Shown in pieces: positions 45,372-55,659 of a stretch of DNA of 64,000 nt (its first letter is position 1; each line of letters starts with the position of its first letter). The DNA comes from Mantis religiosa. Its lineage: Eukaryota; Arthropoda; Insecta; Mantodea; Mantidae. The stretch spans positions 112,890,107 through 112,954,106 of the forward strand of contig CM060954.1 of assembly GCA_030765055.1 (NCBI GenBank), written 5' to 3'. Under the pieces are notes generated by a model. It made no database searches and had not been told where the DNA came from. It saw only the letters and a program-made list of their open reading frames with translations. The translations under genes were made by a program, and so were the position numbers.

Positions 45372-47240
45372 AAACTTTTTTACCATTTTAATTATAATTT
45401 CTTTTTTATTTTGCCATTAATGTGCAATGCTAACTCCGGTCTAGTCAAGAATTTAAGATGGCAGTTTGTGAAGAAGACTTTTTTGTTTTGGTGTGCCAGG
45501 GTTAAAACCTGTTTGTTTTCGGCACTTTGTAGAACTGCATGGTTTTTTCTGTAAGAAGAATTGTTTGCCCTAAAGAGTAAGCAGCAATAGTTTACAAATG
45601 CAAGATAAGGTCCTGAGTACTCACAGACAACTGCATTGTTAAAGGTTGTGACTAATTGTACCTGTCACTTTTTTATTTGTGGTGCTTAAAGTATGTGTTC
45701 AAAGTTTGGTTTTTGAATCTAAGCTTGATTCACAGCTTAAAAGAAAAAATGAAAGAAGTTAAGGAACACACAAAACCATAATGCTCTGGTTTGGTTTTCT
45801 AAACTTGGAAATTTTAAGATTATATTTCATAAATCCCATTCATAACAGAAAAAAATCCTGTATTGCAGTGCCAAAGTTTCCATCCATGAAGAACATCAAT
45901 TTGAACACTTGAAGCTTAATATTCTTGAAATGGAAGTTGTGGACAGTGATATATTATAGCATTTAGAACTGATAAGTTGATATGTTGACACAGCATGTCA
46001 CTTGCTTGAAGCTTTATTTGGGACAATTTTTAATCCCAATTTACTTTCATTATAACAGATTATTAAGTAATGTTCTTGAATCTTAATTTGTAGATAGATA
46101 TACATATGTTTACGCATTTCAGATTATGAATGGGTGTTTATGAGAAATGAATAAGACTGGATCTGTGAGTATTCATTCTTATATTTGCAGGATGTGCATG
46201 CAGGCAGTAAGTACTAAATTAAATTCTAGGCTAATTGTACAAATGTGTAGCATTGAACTAGCATATGAGCCATTTTAAGGCCCATCTTGGTCATATATTG
46301 CTATTAGTTTTTTATATATATTAGTTTTATATGTATACATATATAAATATATACGCAATGGTAAGAATACAACCTAAATATCAGGATTATACATATGTAA
46401 ATTTTTTATACAAAGGACGTTTCAGTATTTCATGGTGCCTTAAAAAGTGTTAATAACAGCATGTCCTCTTTCTCTATTGAGTTTAATAAGAATTAACACA
46501 TTTTAACACATGTATTGTATTATCATGATATTTTATTAATGAAAAAATATCTTTTTAAATGCCTCACAATATTTAATTGTTAATTTACTAAAACACACCA
46601 CAGATAACTGTTTCAGTAACAGATTAACAGCATTATTAGAATGTCCCTTGTGATGTATGTCAATTCTGAACATTCCATAGCATATTTAAAAAAAGGTCTT
46701 TTGACCATAGGTAGGTGAACATAGTTTGGCTTTTAGCAAGCTGTTTACATAGTGTTACGTCTGTTTTGCAGAAAGCATCTTCAGTATTATTTTTGTGATA
46801 TAGATTAAGAATGGGAAACTGTACCTTATTTTTCTTTTCTCCCTCTGTGCTGATTCCCCTAAGATATTTAGCCTACAATGTTTTCAAAAGAAGCAATAAT
46901 CTTTGAAGCCAAGAACTTCTGGTGTTCACGTTTATAGTTGAGAGAAATTTTTGAGGAATGAGATATAAGTAATTAAATCATCAGGGCAGTTCTAAAATGC
47001 AAATTGGGTACTGTTTCTTCTCACATTTAATAGGTTCCGAGTTTGAATCTCAATTAGGGTAAATCACATGGTTAAGGTTTTTTCAAGATTTTCCATTATC
47101 CTAAGAAAATCAATGTTTAGTACTTTAAGCTCTATAGATCCTGGGTTCACTTAAATATATCAACCATTTCATTTATTTAATATCCAATACAACCTACCAG
47201 ATTAAAGGACATTAAATTTCAAGCAAAAAACCAAACAAGC
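45372..47240 (+). other. form3: 3' UTR and downstream flank of form3
   Basis: AT-rich and free of TE coding sequence for about 1.9 kb after the stop, as expected for a 3' UTR. I found no clean AATAAA shortly after the stop; ATTAAA near 47201-47215 and AATAAG near 46150 are possible poly(A) signals, so the transcript end is unknown. Confidence 0.5.
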
Positions 47241-47357
47241 AACATTGCATGATATCAAAATTTAACTATATTGGAACACCACAGTGAAGCAAAATAATTA
47301 TTAAATTATAGATGAGTCCTATTTATTACACATCAGCTTCACTTACGTACCTATATT

Positions 47358-47394
47358 GAGGACATGTTTCGCGAACCATCATTCGCATCTTCGG
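47358..47394 (-). ncRNA. Hammerhead-like ribozyme, PLE2 left arm
   Basis: Minus strand: core CCGAAGA (U4 to C), U, stem II GCGAA/UUCGC around UGAUGG, GAAAC-AU-GUC. Stem II differs from the right arm (GUGAA/UUCAC) by a compensatory G-C/C-G style change, evidence that the stem was selected. Helix I is poor here. Confidence 0.5.
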
Positions 47395-47626
47395 CATTCG
47401 CATCTTGTGGGTAGTTCTGGAATTGTTAAATTTACTTACCATCCCTGGGCCACAAAAAGTTTCCAAAAAATATTCAACAAATACAATATGACATTGACAC
47501 CAAAAAACAATTACAACATTAAAAATCTATAAACTTGAAAGAAGCGTAGGGACAGTGAAGCACAAATTAATACAAAATTGAATCGAGAATATATTGACAC
47601 ATTGCTTCACTCACACTGTTTATTCA

Positions 47627-47666
47627 CAGGACATGTTTCAAGAGCTCTTGCTCCTATCCTCAGCTG
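47627..47666 (-). ncRNA. Hammerhead ribozyme, PLE3 left arm
   Basis: Minus strand: CAG, exact core CUGAGGA, U, stem II AGGAGC/GCUCUU, GAAAC-AU-GUC, CUG. Same as the right arm except one substitution in stem II. Confidence 0.65.
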
Positions 47667-47878
47667 ATACTCGACTAGTGCAAGTTGTAGTGGTTTCTTC
47701 TTTCTCCGTATTGTCAATAGATGGCGTGATGTACTTGTCAAAGATGTCCGGTGGTGGAGTTTCAAAATTCATGACTCTATGACGATTTTTGTTAATGAAG
47801 ATTTTTTCCCATACGGAAAGGTCTATGGGGTGATTAACGTATTTTATTAGAGATGTTTCCAAATTGATGTCATGTCTA
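47638..47878 (-). pseudogene. PLE3 left arm: C-terminal GIY-YIG endonuclease fragment
   Basis: Reads RHDINLETSLIKYVNHPIDL, WEKIFINKNRHRVMNFETPP and ends SRVSAEDRSKSS. The frame is intact where the right arm has lost one T near 50275, so the two arms decayed independently. Confidence 0.85.
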
Positions 47879-49217
47879 TACCTTGTTTCACGTAAGCTTG
47901 CCCAGTATCTCTTAACGGTCACGTGACCTAATCACCTCTCATTGGTTGCTGTTGTGGTAAGGACTGTCGTGCGGTAAAAATTAGTTCGTTATTTAACATG
48001 GTGATATATCATTATATGTTGGAAGAGAATTGTCAAATTTATATATTCGTAACTGTTTTAATTAAATATATTACGCAACAGAGTTGATTTATCTGAAATG
48101 CATGTTAATTCTTAAACAAAGTAAAGAGGAGGTTCCTTTGCTCTCAAGCACATGGCACGATAGCATGTGATTTAGCGGTAGTGGTGACATTTGTTTATAA
48201 GACTTTTATCACTGACCTTGTTTTGAACTGGATTAGTCATGCATCGCCATTCGAAAGTGCGGGAGCTAAATTATTTTATTGATCGTTTATTGCACATGTA
48301 TTATATGTATAATGGTAGAGTCTACCGCCAGTTTTTCGCTTAAGTATCGCAAGGATAATTATTTACAAACAGGCGAAAAAAGAATTGTGTTGCATGTGTT
48401 TAATGCACTCACAGAGAAGAATCTGTCTTTGTCAGTGAGAGAAGTCAAACAGCTGGGCTCTGAAGTTACAGGTGTGAGTGTTAGATCCGTAGGAACATCG
48501 CGACATGAAATTGAGGAAACAGGAAAACTTACCACTCCAGGCAAAAGCAGGAATAAACAAAAGTGCGTGCTCGGAGAAAATACGTGAAAAGTGTTGTGCG
48601 TCTTCATGTGTGTAGTTTTTCTTTAGAAACGAACTCCCTAACATAAGTAACATTTCGTCTGCTGTAAATGAGGATGCAGATTTACCAAATTTCAGCAGAT
48701 TGCTTATACAGCTGGGATTTGTGAATGAAAAAAGAGGCAATAAAAATGTGCTAAAAGACAGAGGTGATATTGCTGTGTGGCGAAGACGCTATTTAAGGAC
48801 AACCACACTGCACCGAGATACAAATCGCTAAATATACACGAAGAACACACGAAAAGTAAAGTATGGTGTGACACGACTTTTAAGACTGAAAGACAAGCAT
48901 TTTTGAAAGGTATGTGTGCTGGTTTAAAAAATTCCAGTGGAAAAGGCCGAAGGCCTTTCATTATAAACTCTTTCAGTTTCATTGCTCAGCCATTCTGTTT
49001 CAATTTGCTCAGTTCATTATGAACTTGTATTTTTGCATGCCTTCATATCCTTATTTGTATGCTTTTTGTATGATTTTATTTATGTTCCCGACAATTATTA
49101 CAAAATGTGACGGGAAGGCACCGCCTATGGCGTATGACGCGAAAGCATTAGCCAATTAGGGCGAGGGGGAGGGTTGTTGAATGCGGAGTGATACATTTCA
49201 GCCGGGCAAGGTTATAT
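47879..49217 (+). mobile_element. DD82E (Sailor-like) DNA transposon, internally deleted, nested in PLE3
   Basis: Inserted at TA: the target GTCATGTC-TA-GTATTC of the PLE3 arm is split with TA on both sides (47877-47878, 49218-49219). The ends TACCTTGTTTCACG and, reversed, ATATAACCTTGCCCGG are imperfect TIRs. Inside, 48279-48587 (+) encodes an N-terminal helix-turn-helix region (EKRIVLHVFNALTEKNLSLS .. TGVSVRSVGTSRHEIEETGK) and later frames read WRRRYLRT and GLKNSSGKGRRPFI, fragments from either side of the catalytic block. The first Asp block is deleted. Non-autonomous. Confidence 0.75.
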
Positions 49218-49327
49218 TAGTATTCAAAAAATGAAAAGCCACTGCTGATTTTTCTGTTTCACCATTTTTAATGTTTCACATATGTTCTTTAGTTCTGATG
49301 TTAATATTTCTTTTTGTTTTTCCTATA

Positions 49328-50410
49328 TTTCTTGGCAGATATATTCATGAGTGCTTTTGAAACACATATCACAAAAGCTTTTCCAAATTATTTCAAAGTG
49401 TGGTATCGCTATGTTGACGACATTTTTGCAATAGTACCTAAAAAACTCATACAAGATGGTCTTAAACTTTTGAATATACAAAATCCAGCTATAAAATTTA
49501 CATTGGAAACAGAAGAGGATGGTGTGCTCCCCTTTTTGGACATCAAGATCAAAAAAATGAACAACAAACTCACTTTTGGTATTTACAGGAAACCGACACA
49601 CACAGATAATTACATTAAGAACAACAGTTTCAACCCAAAACAACACCAACATGCCATTTTCAACAGTTTAATCCTTCGGATGATCAACTTTCCACTAAAC
49701 AGAGAAGATTATCAAGAAGAATACCTACACATAAAAAAAGTAGCTATATCCAATAGTTTCAACCCAAATTTAGTAGACAAAACAGTTAACAGACTCAACA
49801 AAGCTAAGAAAATAAAAGAAACCACCACCATAGAACCTACAGGAGAAAAAGAGAAAAATTTTTTTAAAAAATTCACCTTCCAACCATCAGCCTATAACAA
49901 ATTCCAAAAAATCTTCTCAAAACACAACATAACTCTTGCACCTCAAAATAGGTTTAATATCAGAAATTTGTTAAAAGGCCCTCCCAAAAATTCAATCACT
50001 ACCAAAGAAAAACCAGGAATCTATGAGATCAAATGTGAAACTTGCCCTAAAATTTATATAGGAAAAACAAAAAGAAATATTAACATCAGAACTAAAGAAC
50101 ATATGAGAAACATTAAAAATGGTGAAACAGAAAAATCAGCAGTGGCTTTTCATTTTTTGAATACTAGACATGACATCAATTTGGAAACATCTCTAATAAA
50201 ATACGTTAATCACCCCATAGACCTTTCCGTATGGGAAAAAATCTTCATTAACAAAAATCGTCATAGAGTCATGAATTTGAAACTCCACCACCGGACATCT
50301 TTGACAAGTACATCACGCCATCTATTGACAATACGGAGAAAGAAGAAACCACTACAACTTGCACTAGTCGAGTATCAGCTGAGGATAGGAGCAAGAGCTC
50401 CTGAAACATG
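49328..50410 (+). pseudogene. PLE3 right arm: partial RT + GIY-YIG endonuclease
   Basis: Starts in RT between motifs B and C: ADIFMSAFETHITKAF, then YFKVWYRYVDDIFAIVPKKL with YVDD, LPFLDIKI, FGIYRKPTHTDNYIKNNS. Endonuclease: KPGIYEIKCETCPKIYIGKT, KSAVAFHFLNTRHDI. A single T is missing at about 50275-50278, shifting the frame after RVMN; the original C-terminus (VSAEDRSKSS) continues in another frame to 50404. N-terminal RT missing. Confidence 0.92.
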
Positions 50411-50415
50411 TCCTG
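50376..50415 (+). ncRNA. Hammerhead ribozyme, PLE3 right arm (best candidate)
   Basis: Helix I strand CAG; exact conserved core CUGAGGA; one U; stem II AGGAGC/GCUCCU with a short AAGA-type loop; GAAA; helix III A-U and C-G around AU; cleavage triplet GUC; helix I return CUG. Every invariant hammerhead residue is present. Helix III of two pairs is the minimal form reported for Penelope-like elements, which may act as dimers. It overlaps the codons for VSAED of the endonuclease C-terminus. Confidence 0.72.
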
Positions 50416-50470
50416 TGAATAAACAGTGTGAGTGAAGCAATGTGTCAATATATTTTCGATTCAATTTGTG

Positions 50471-50946
50471 TTAAAAATCTACTTAACAGTAATAATACTG
50501 ATAAGATAAAACCAGAAGAAAAGTCAGACATTTACAAGATTAAGTGTAAAGACATTGACAAAATGTACATAGGGAGGACAAAAATAAATATAGGCACTAG
50601 AAAGAAAGAACTTTTTAGGCACTTAAGATGCAAAAATATTGATAAGTCTGCAATAGCAACTCATTTCTGGTCTGAAAATCATGAAATTGAAGATAGCACC
50701 AAATTACTAAAATACGTACAAAAACATAGCAAACTCATCATATGGGAGAGAATATACATAGAAAAACATAAAAACCAACTAATGAATTTTGAAATCCCAC
50801 CAGAAGACAACCCCACATTTAAATTCATCACAAAATCAACAGATGGCAGCAGAAACTCCAGAACTACCCACACCACTGGACCAAGCTTTAGTTGCATAAG
50901 AGCCGACGAAGTGAATGATGGTTCACGAAGCATGTCCTCAATATAG
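50471..50946 (+). pseudogene. PLE2 GIY-YIG endonuclease
   Basis: Open from the PLE3 junction to TAG at 50944-50946: SDIYKIKCKDIDKMYIGRTK (GIY-YIG motif), KSAIATHFWSENHEIEDSTK, IIWERIYIEKHKNQLMNFEI PPEDN. C-terminus IRADEVNDGSRSMSSI overlaps the ribozyme. Cut off from its N-terminal part by PLE3. Confidence 0.9.
50900..50939 (+). ncRNA. Hammerhead-like ribozyme, PLE2 right arm (decayed)
   Basis: Helix I GAG/CUC, core CCGACGA (U4 to C), stem II GUGAA/UUCAC, GAAGC (last A of GAAA to G), AU, GUC. Two invariant positions are changed, so this arm is probably inactive. Confidence 0.45.
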
Positions 50947-51316
50947 ATACGTAAGTGAAGCTGATGTGTAATAAATACGACTCATCTATAACTTAATAAC
51001 ATTGTATGAATTCAGAAGGCAGCAAACACCCAATTTCATTATTACATGTCGCTAGTGAACCAAAAGTTTGAAACAGTAAACATTTCATGTGAATAACTTT
51101 AAGTTCATCCTCATCATGATGGATATAGGTCATGGCTTATGGTGATAAGCTTTAGTTGTGAATAGTGAACCCTACTGCAGTCAGTATACCTAACTTAACG
51201 TCTTCATGTTGTTTTTTTTTAATGATCCTTAGTTCTCTTGAGCTATAGCATGCTTCAGTGTTTGAGTTTTCATCAAATGAATACTTCCCTTAAAAAATTT
51301 GTAGTATATCACAATG

Positions 51317-51620
51317 GGGTGGTGCCTGCCGAGTGGTTAGACTGCTCAACTAGGTAGCCTGAGTTCGATCTGAGGAGACCACATGTAGGACAAAGTGGTG
51401 AGTTTTCTTTGGATTCATTCCACTTACTGCCCATAATCACATATCCTTTCATCCATTACACCACCATTTCATATTATCTACTATTTTGTCCTCATACCAG
51501 GTATCAGGCTGATATTATCTGGGATCAGTGCCCTTTACTCTTCGGCAAGTATCTGACCCAAGGCACCCAGATGTGAGTTCTTGAGGGCTATAAAGTCCTC
51601 CATACAAGGAGAGCAAAATG
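51317..51620 (+). mobile_element. tRNA-derived SINE, family S3
   Basis: GGTGGTGCCTGCCGAGTGGT TAGACTGC (A box GCCGAGTGGTTAGA) and GAGTTCGATCTGAGG (B box), then a ~240-nt body ending in an A-rich GCAAAATGGAAATGGAAAAA. Unlike S1 and S2 in the body. Confidence 0.75.
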
Positions 51621-51839
51621 GAAATGGAAAAAACAATATTACAATGGTACTCTTTTGTTTAGAACATTATTTGGAATATAATTTTACAAACCTAAAAGTG
51701 ACTTATCTTTGGTTTTAACTTCTGTACTTTTCTGGACAACAGCATGCTTAACGATATTGCAAAATATCCGTAGCTTCAGTAAACTGTGCATCACACTGAA
51801 TGTGACAAGAAAATTGCATAAGTTATAAATGAGATAAGT

Positions 51840-51990
51840 AATAAAATCTTTTTAAACCACTTGTCAAACTATAAACACACTTTAGCTCCACTTACATTTA
51901 AAATTAGGACATGTTTCAAGGACCACATGTACCCATCATCAGCTGATGATTGATGATTCATCCAACTCGTTGAACAGCGCCAGGAGAGGG
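51840..51990 (-). mobile_element. Terminus of Penelope-like family PLE5
   Basis: Minus strand: residues SADDG..WSLKHVL that resemble the ADDG..FSETCP C-terminus of PLE4, then the ribozyme and a terminal AATTTTAAATGTAAGTGGAG. No inverted partner seen. To its right (to 52540) nothing recognised. Confidence 0.6.
51905..51945 (-). ncRNA. Hammerhead-like ribozyme, PLE5
   Basis: Minus strand: exact core CUGAUGA, U, stem II of only ~3-4 pairs (GGG/UCC region), GAAAC-AU-GUC. Helix I offers two pairs (AG/CU). All core residues are intact; stems are weak. Confidence 0.5.
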
Positions 51991-52600
51991 AGGCGGTCAC
52001 CTGAAGAACTAGTCAAACATCATGTGAATCTTCATATCCACATGGCTTCTCTCATAAGAATTTTAGTAGGTTTCGGCTTGAAGGTTTTGCTATTACTAAA
52101 TTCCTGCGTTTCCAAAGAGATTTTGTTTTTTCAGTGAAAAAGTTGGGTATATAATGGGCTCAACCTGCAAGTTGGTTGTATGATATGTTTTGAACCTCAC
52201 ATTTTTAAATTTTGGGCTAGAATTAAGAAAATAAGTTGTGCTATGTTTCATTAAAAGTTATTAAATTCATTATTCCTTAAACAATTTATGTATGATTCAA
52301 TAAGTCTTTTAATATGAAATAAGCTTCAGTTTCAACAAAGTTTTTATTCATAACTATTTCAATTAACTGCAGAGTTTTATTTAATCAAATAGACACCTAG
52401 GAACAGCAAACTAGAAGTTTGCAAATATATGTCTGGCATCCAAAATAACTGGTATGTATCTGCTAGATTAAAATTTCATGTATACTCGTCATATACTTAA
52501 AGTATATTATTTGAAGCAAAAGGTTAGAAACAGTGATGTATTTAACATTTGAAAGTAATGAGTTGGTAATTCAAACACAAACATCACTTAAATTATCCTT

Positions 52601-52645
52601 ACTTGGACATGTTTCGGAGAACGGTTTGTCCCCATCGTCAGCAGT
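52601..52645 (-). ncRNA. Hammerhead ribozyme, PLE4 left arm
   Basis: Inverted copy of 53062-53105 with the same exact core CUGACGA and GAAAC-AU-GUC. Confidence 0.62.
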
Positions 52646-53061
52646 TGTCCGACTGGTTGGATCCATGGTTTCCTGAAGTGAGCTGGTTGTCTGTTGTGGC
52701 ATGTGTTGACTGTGAGATGAACTTCCAAAGAGAGTTTTCAGGCGGCAATTCGAAATTTAAAGTATACTGTTTTTCTATATGAGATGTGTGAAATACAAAC
52801 AAATAGAAAAATCAGCAATAGCCCACTATTTCTGGTCTACCAATAATGAAATTGTACCAAATATAAAACTATTAAAGCCAGCCAGTAATCCAGCTGAACT
52901 CGATGTTTGAAAAAAGTTGCTAATTATAAAAAACAAACAGTATACTTTAAATTTCGAATTGCCGCCTGAAAACTCTATTTGGAAGTTCATCTCACAGTCA
53001 ACAGATGCCACCACAGACAACCAGCTCACTTCAGGAAACCACGGATCCAACCAGTCGGATA

Positions 53062-53105
53062 ACTGCTGACGATGGGGACAAACCGTTCTCCGAAACATGT
53101 CCAAG
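53062..53105 (+). ncRNA. Hammerhead ribozyme, PLE4 right arm
   Basis: Helix I strand ACUG, exact core CUGACGA, U, stem II GGGGA/UUCUCC (one G-U pair), GAAAC-AU-GUC, return CAAGU pairing with ACUG through one bulged A. All invariant residues present. Confidence 0.65.
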
Positions 53106-53837
53106 TAAGGATAATTTAAGTGATGTTTGTGTTTGAATTACTGACTCATTAATTTCAAATACTTAAAAAGTATGTTTTTTTTTTTTCCTTTTCTTTCTGT
53201 TTTTTGAACTTGTATATAAAAAAATTAAAACTGATTGTTGAACTACTGAGAAATGAACTGAAACAGCAAATCTAAACTCAATTCTGAACTCGTCACTGCC
53301 ATTATCATAAGCTACAAGGAAGCAACACAACAAATTTGCAAGAGATGGTTAAAACTGTATCAGTAAAATGCATGTTAAGAAAATTATACTTGAGGGGCCG
53401 ACAGGTACCTTTTGGCAGCAATATACATGAGAAAAACTAAGATTTGAGTGAAATCTAGAGCAAATTTCAAGAAAATACCCAAAAAGAAGTAAAATTTGGG
53501 TGAATTTGGCCTTTTAAAATATTTATTTGAAAATAATACTCCTTAGCTTATTTAGCTTTCTTTATATTTTGCTGTAATTAAAAACGAAAATATATTTATA
53601 GTTTTATGTTCTCAGGCAAAACAATTACGAACTTGTTTTTTAGTTTTTTTTTTTTTCCTTATAAAATTTCAGATACTATAAATATCAGTATGTAGCTGCT
53701 GTGTTTTTGGTTAATTATTTCCAGAATAAAACATTATCAGCACCAGAATATTTCATAAAGTAAAAACTAAATTCTTTGTATTTAGGCTTTCAGTTCTGAG
53801 TACATTTTCCATAGATGCAAAAGCTTTCTCAACTACC

Positions 53838-54089
53838 GTGGCCACACCATGGCTCCGTGGTTAGACCGCTTGGCCCTCACCAAGTCGGACCGGGTTCGAT
53901 CCCAGGCAACCGCAAAGTGAGATTTGTGGTGGATAACACGGCGCTGGGACGGGTTTCCTCCAAGACCTCCGGTTTCCCCCGCCATCTCATTCCACCGGTG
54001 CTCCATCTTCATCTCATGTACCATCAGGTCACTGCCTGCGGTGCCGTATGTAGTAAAAGCGGGTGTTAAACACTACACATTTCATTTTT
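53838..54089 (+). mobile_element. SINE family S1 copy with target duplication
   Basis: A box TGGCTCCGTGGTTAGA, B box GGTTCGATCCC (canonical), shared body and tail GGGTGTTAAACACTACACAT. TCAACTACC at 53829-53837 and 54090-54098. Best B box in the window. Confidence 0.9.
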
Positions 54090-54099
54090 TCAACTACCT

Positions 54100-55389
54100 G
54101 CTTTATTTTTTAGAATTTAGGTTCGTAGGATATCGGCATGTGTAGTCACAGTTACTAAACATATGTTTTTGTGTATTTGTTGAAATTTGTAAAACACAGA
54201 CTTAATGATAGGAAAATGTTTTTTATTAAATTAATTTTATTTGTTTAGGATTTTCAATTTATAAGCTAGCTATAAGCTTGTAGAAAACTAAGATTCTTTA
54301 CAAGGCTCACCTATTGATTAAAACCCAATGATAAGAGCTTTAAGTATGAATATTCTTCCACTATTATAATTACAGATATCGTTTATTAGGTATAATGAAA
54401 TCAAAATATTTCCAATTATTTTAAAACAAACCACCTATTCAGTCACTTAATTGTTGAATTTGCGTGGAGGTCCAAAAGTGTCAAAATGCAGCAGTTCTCT
54501 AGCTATTGGGATATTTATTCACTTTATAGTCTATTTGCTTTCTTTGTTGTCTTACTAATTTTTTCTGAAAAAAGTAGTTTTTACAGAACCTAAATAATTG
54601 CCCATTTCTTTGAAGCTGTCAACAGTTACCGAGCTCATTATATATAGGGTTAAAGTGTTAACGATATATGGTACAGTTGTGCAGCCAAATGATTTAAGAG
54701 GATTACTCAAATTCTTATTTGGTTAAAATGTTTTATTATTTTTTTTTTTTTTCCTTACAGAAAAAGTTCAGTAAATGTTCAACTTTATAATCATTATGGA
54801 CCAAAATATAGGCGGGTATTATAAGAAATAATAATTTACTACTTCACTACAGCAGCAGATATGTGACTTTTATTCATTGAGGTCAGGTTCAGCTTCCAAT
54901 CAGACAACCTGATATTCTCCTGAAGTATTTCTTCAATGTACATAGCTGAAAACATGTTAAAGGATTACACGAATATTGGGTTGTGATTAAAAAATCTCAA
55001 TAGTTAGTCAATGCTAAATACTTGAAGAGGAGGAAGAAGGAAAAGAGTGAAAAATTTGCCCTTGACACATGATGCAACTTGGTAAATGTAAATGCTGGTG
55101 TCCTAGCTATTTTACATTATAATTTCAGTTCTTACAAGAGGTTTACGTGCATTTACTGTGTATTGAATTTTTTTCTAACTACCATCAACAATTTTAAAAT
55201 ACTGAGAGTGGATGATACTGTTGCTGAAATCAGGAGAAAATTGCTGAGTTGTCTAATGACACAACACTCACTTTTCAAATTTCCCAGAAGATGTTGTAGA
55301 GGTTAGCTTCTTTCATTGTCAACCAGACATGACTGATCTTGCGTGGTAAAGCTGATCAATCCTTGGACTGTTTGTGTTCTTCCAGATGA
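54100..55389. other. Intergenic, nothing recognised
   Basis: AT-rich, short homopolymers, no coding or repeat signal that I can name. Confidence 0.5.
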
Positions 55390-55401
55390 AAATGTGTTCT
55401 A

Positions 55402-55647
55402 ATTAATATAATTTTGAGTACTTGATGTTCTATATATTGCTAGTGTTTACCTACAACACATTTATTTAGGACCTTCCTAACATTCTCAGCTAATGTTGAC
55501 TGCAAACAAAATTCAACATTGCTTGAGGATGTTAGGAATGTTCTAACAAAATGTGTTCTAGGTAAGCACTAGCAATATATGGAGCATCGAGTAGTAGTTC
55601 AACTCAAATTATATTAATTTTGTACTTTATCATAGTCCTACTATAAG
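55402..55647. mobile_element. Fold-back of Penelope-like family PLE6
   Basis: Target duplication AAATGTGTTCTA at 55390-55401 and 55648-55659. Imperfect inverted arms meet at about 55500-55515; the tail TTGTACTTTATCATAGTCCT lies on the right only. Decayed hammerheads: right arm + strand (55521-55562) UUGAGGA core, seven-pair stem II GUUAGGA/UUCUAAC, then AAAA for GAAA; left arm minus strand CUGAGAA core with stem UUAGGA/UCCUAA. No protein coding. Confidence 0.75.
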
Positions 55648-55659
55648 AAATGTGTTCTA

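Larger units (their letters stand above)
47530..50470 (+). mobile_element. Penelope-like element PLE3, nested in PLE2
   Basis: Flanked by TTAAAAATCTA at 47519-47529 and 50471-50481. The left arm (47530-47878 continued at 49220-49327) is an inverted copy of the terminal and endonuclease region; the right arm (49328-50470) carries RT and endonuclease in + orientation. The left arm is split by a DD82E element at a TA. The outer tail ATAAACTTGAAAGAAGCGTA lies at the left end only. Confidence 0.9.
47253..50997 (+). mobile_element. Penelope-like element PLE2, host of nested PLE3
   Basis: Target duplication AACATTGCATGA (47241-47252) and AACATTGTATGA (50998-51009), one mismatch. The left terminus (about 47290-47418) is the inverted copy of the right terminus. 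PLE2 coding sequence reads on the + strand: KFTYHPWATKSFQKIFNKYN at about 47430, interrupted at 47530-50470 by PLE3, then resumes with the GIY-YIG endonuclease to 50946. RT palm missing. The asymmetric tail is at the left end. Confidence 0.9.
52541..53165. mobile_element. Fold-back Penelope-like element PLE4
   Basis: Inverted arms about 52541-52775 and 52935-53165 (shared AATTCAAACACAAACATCAC, GGACATGTTTCGGAGAACGG, CAGGCGGCAATTCGAAATTT and complements) around a 160-bp centre. Centre and right arm read on the + strand as EKSAIAHYFWSTNNEIVPNI and NFELPPENS, the C-terminal half of a GIY-YIG endonuclease, with a stop. No RT. I could not find its target duplication. Confidence 0.85.

Noticed and set aside
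46320..46360. AT-rich TATATA repeats as promoter or origin signal
   Set aside because: Simple sequence in a likely 3' UTR; nothing points to a downstream gene.
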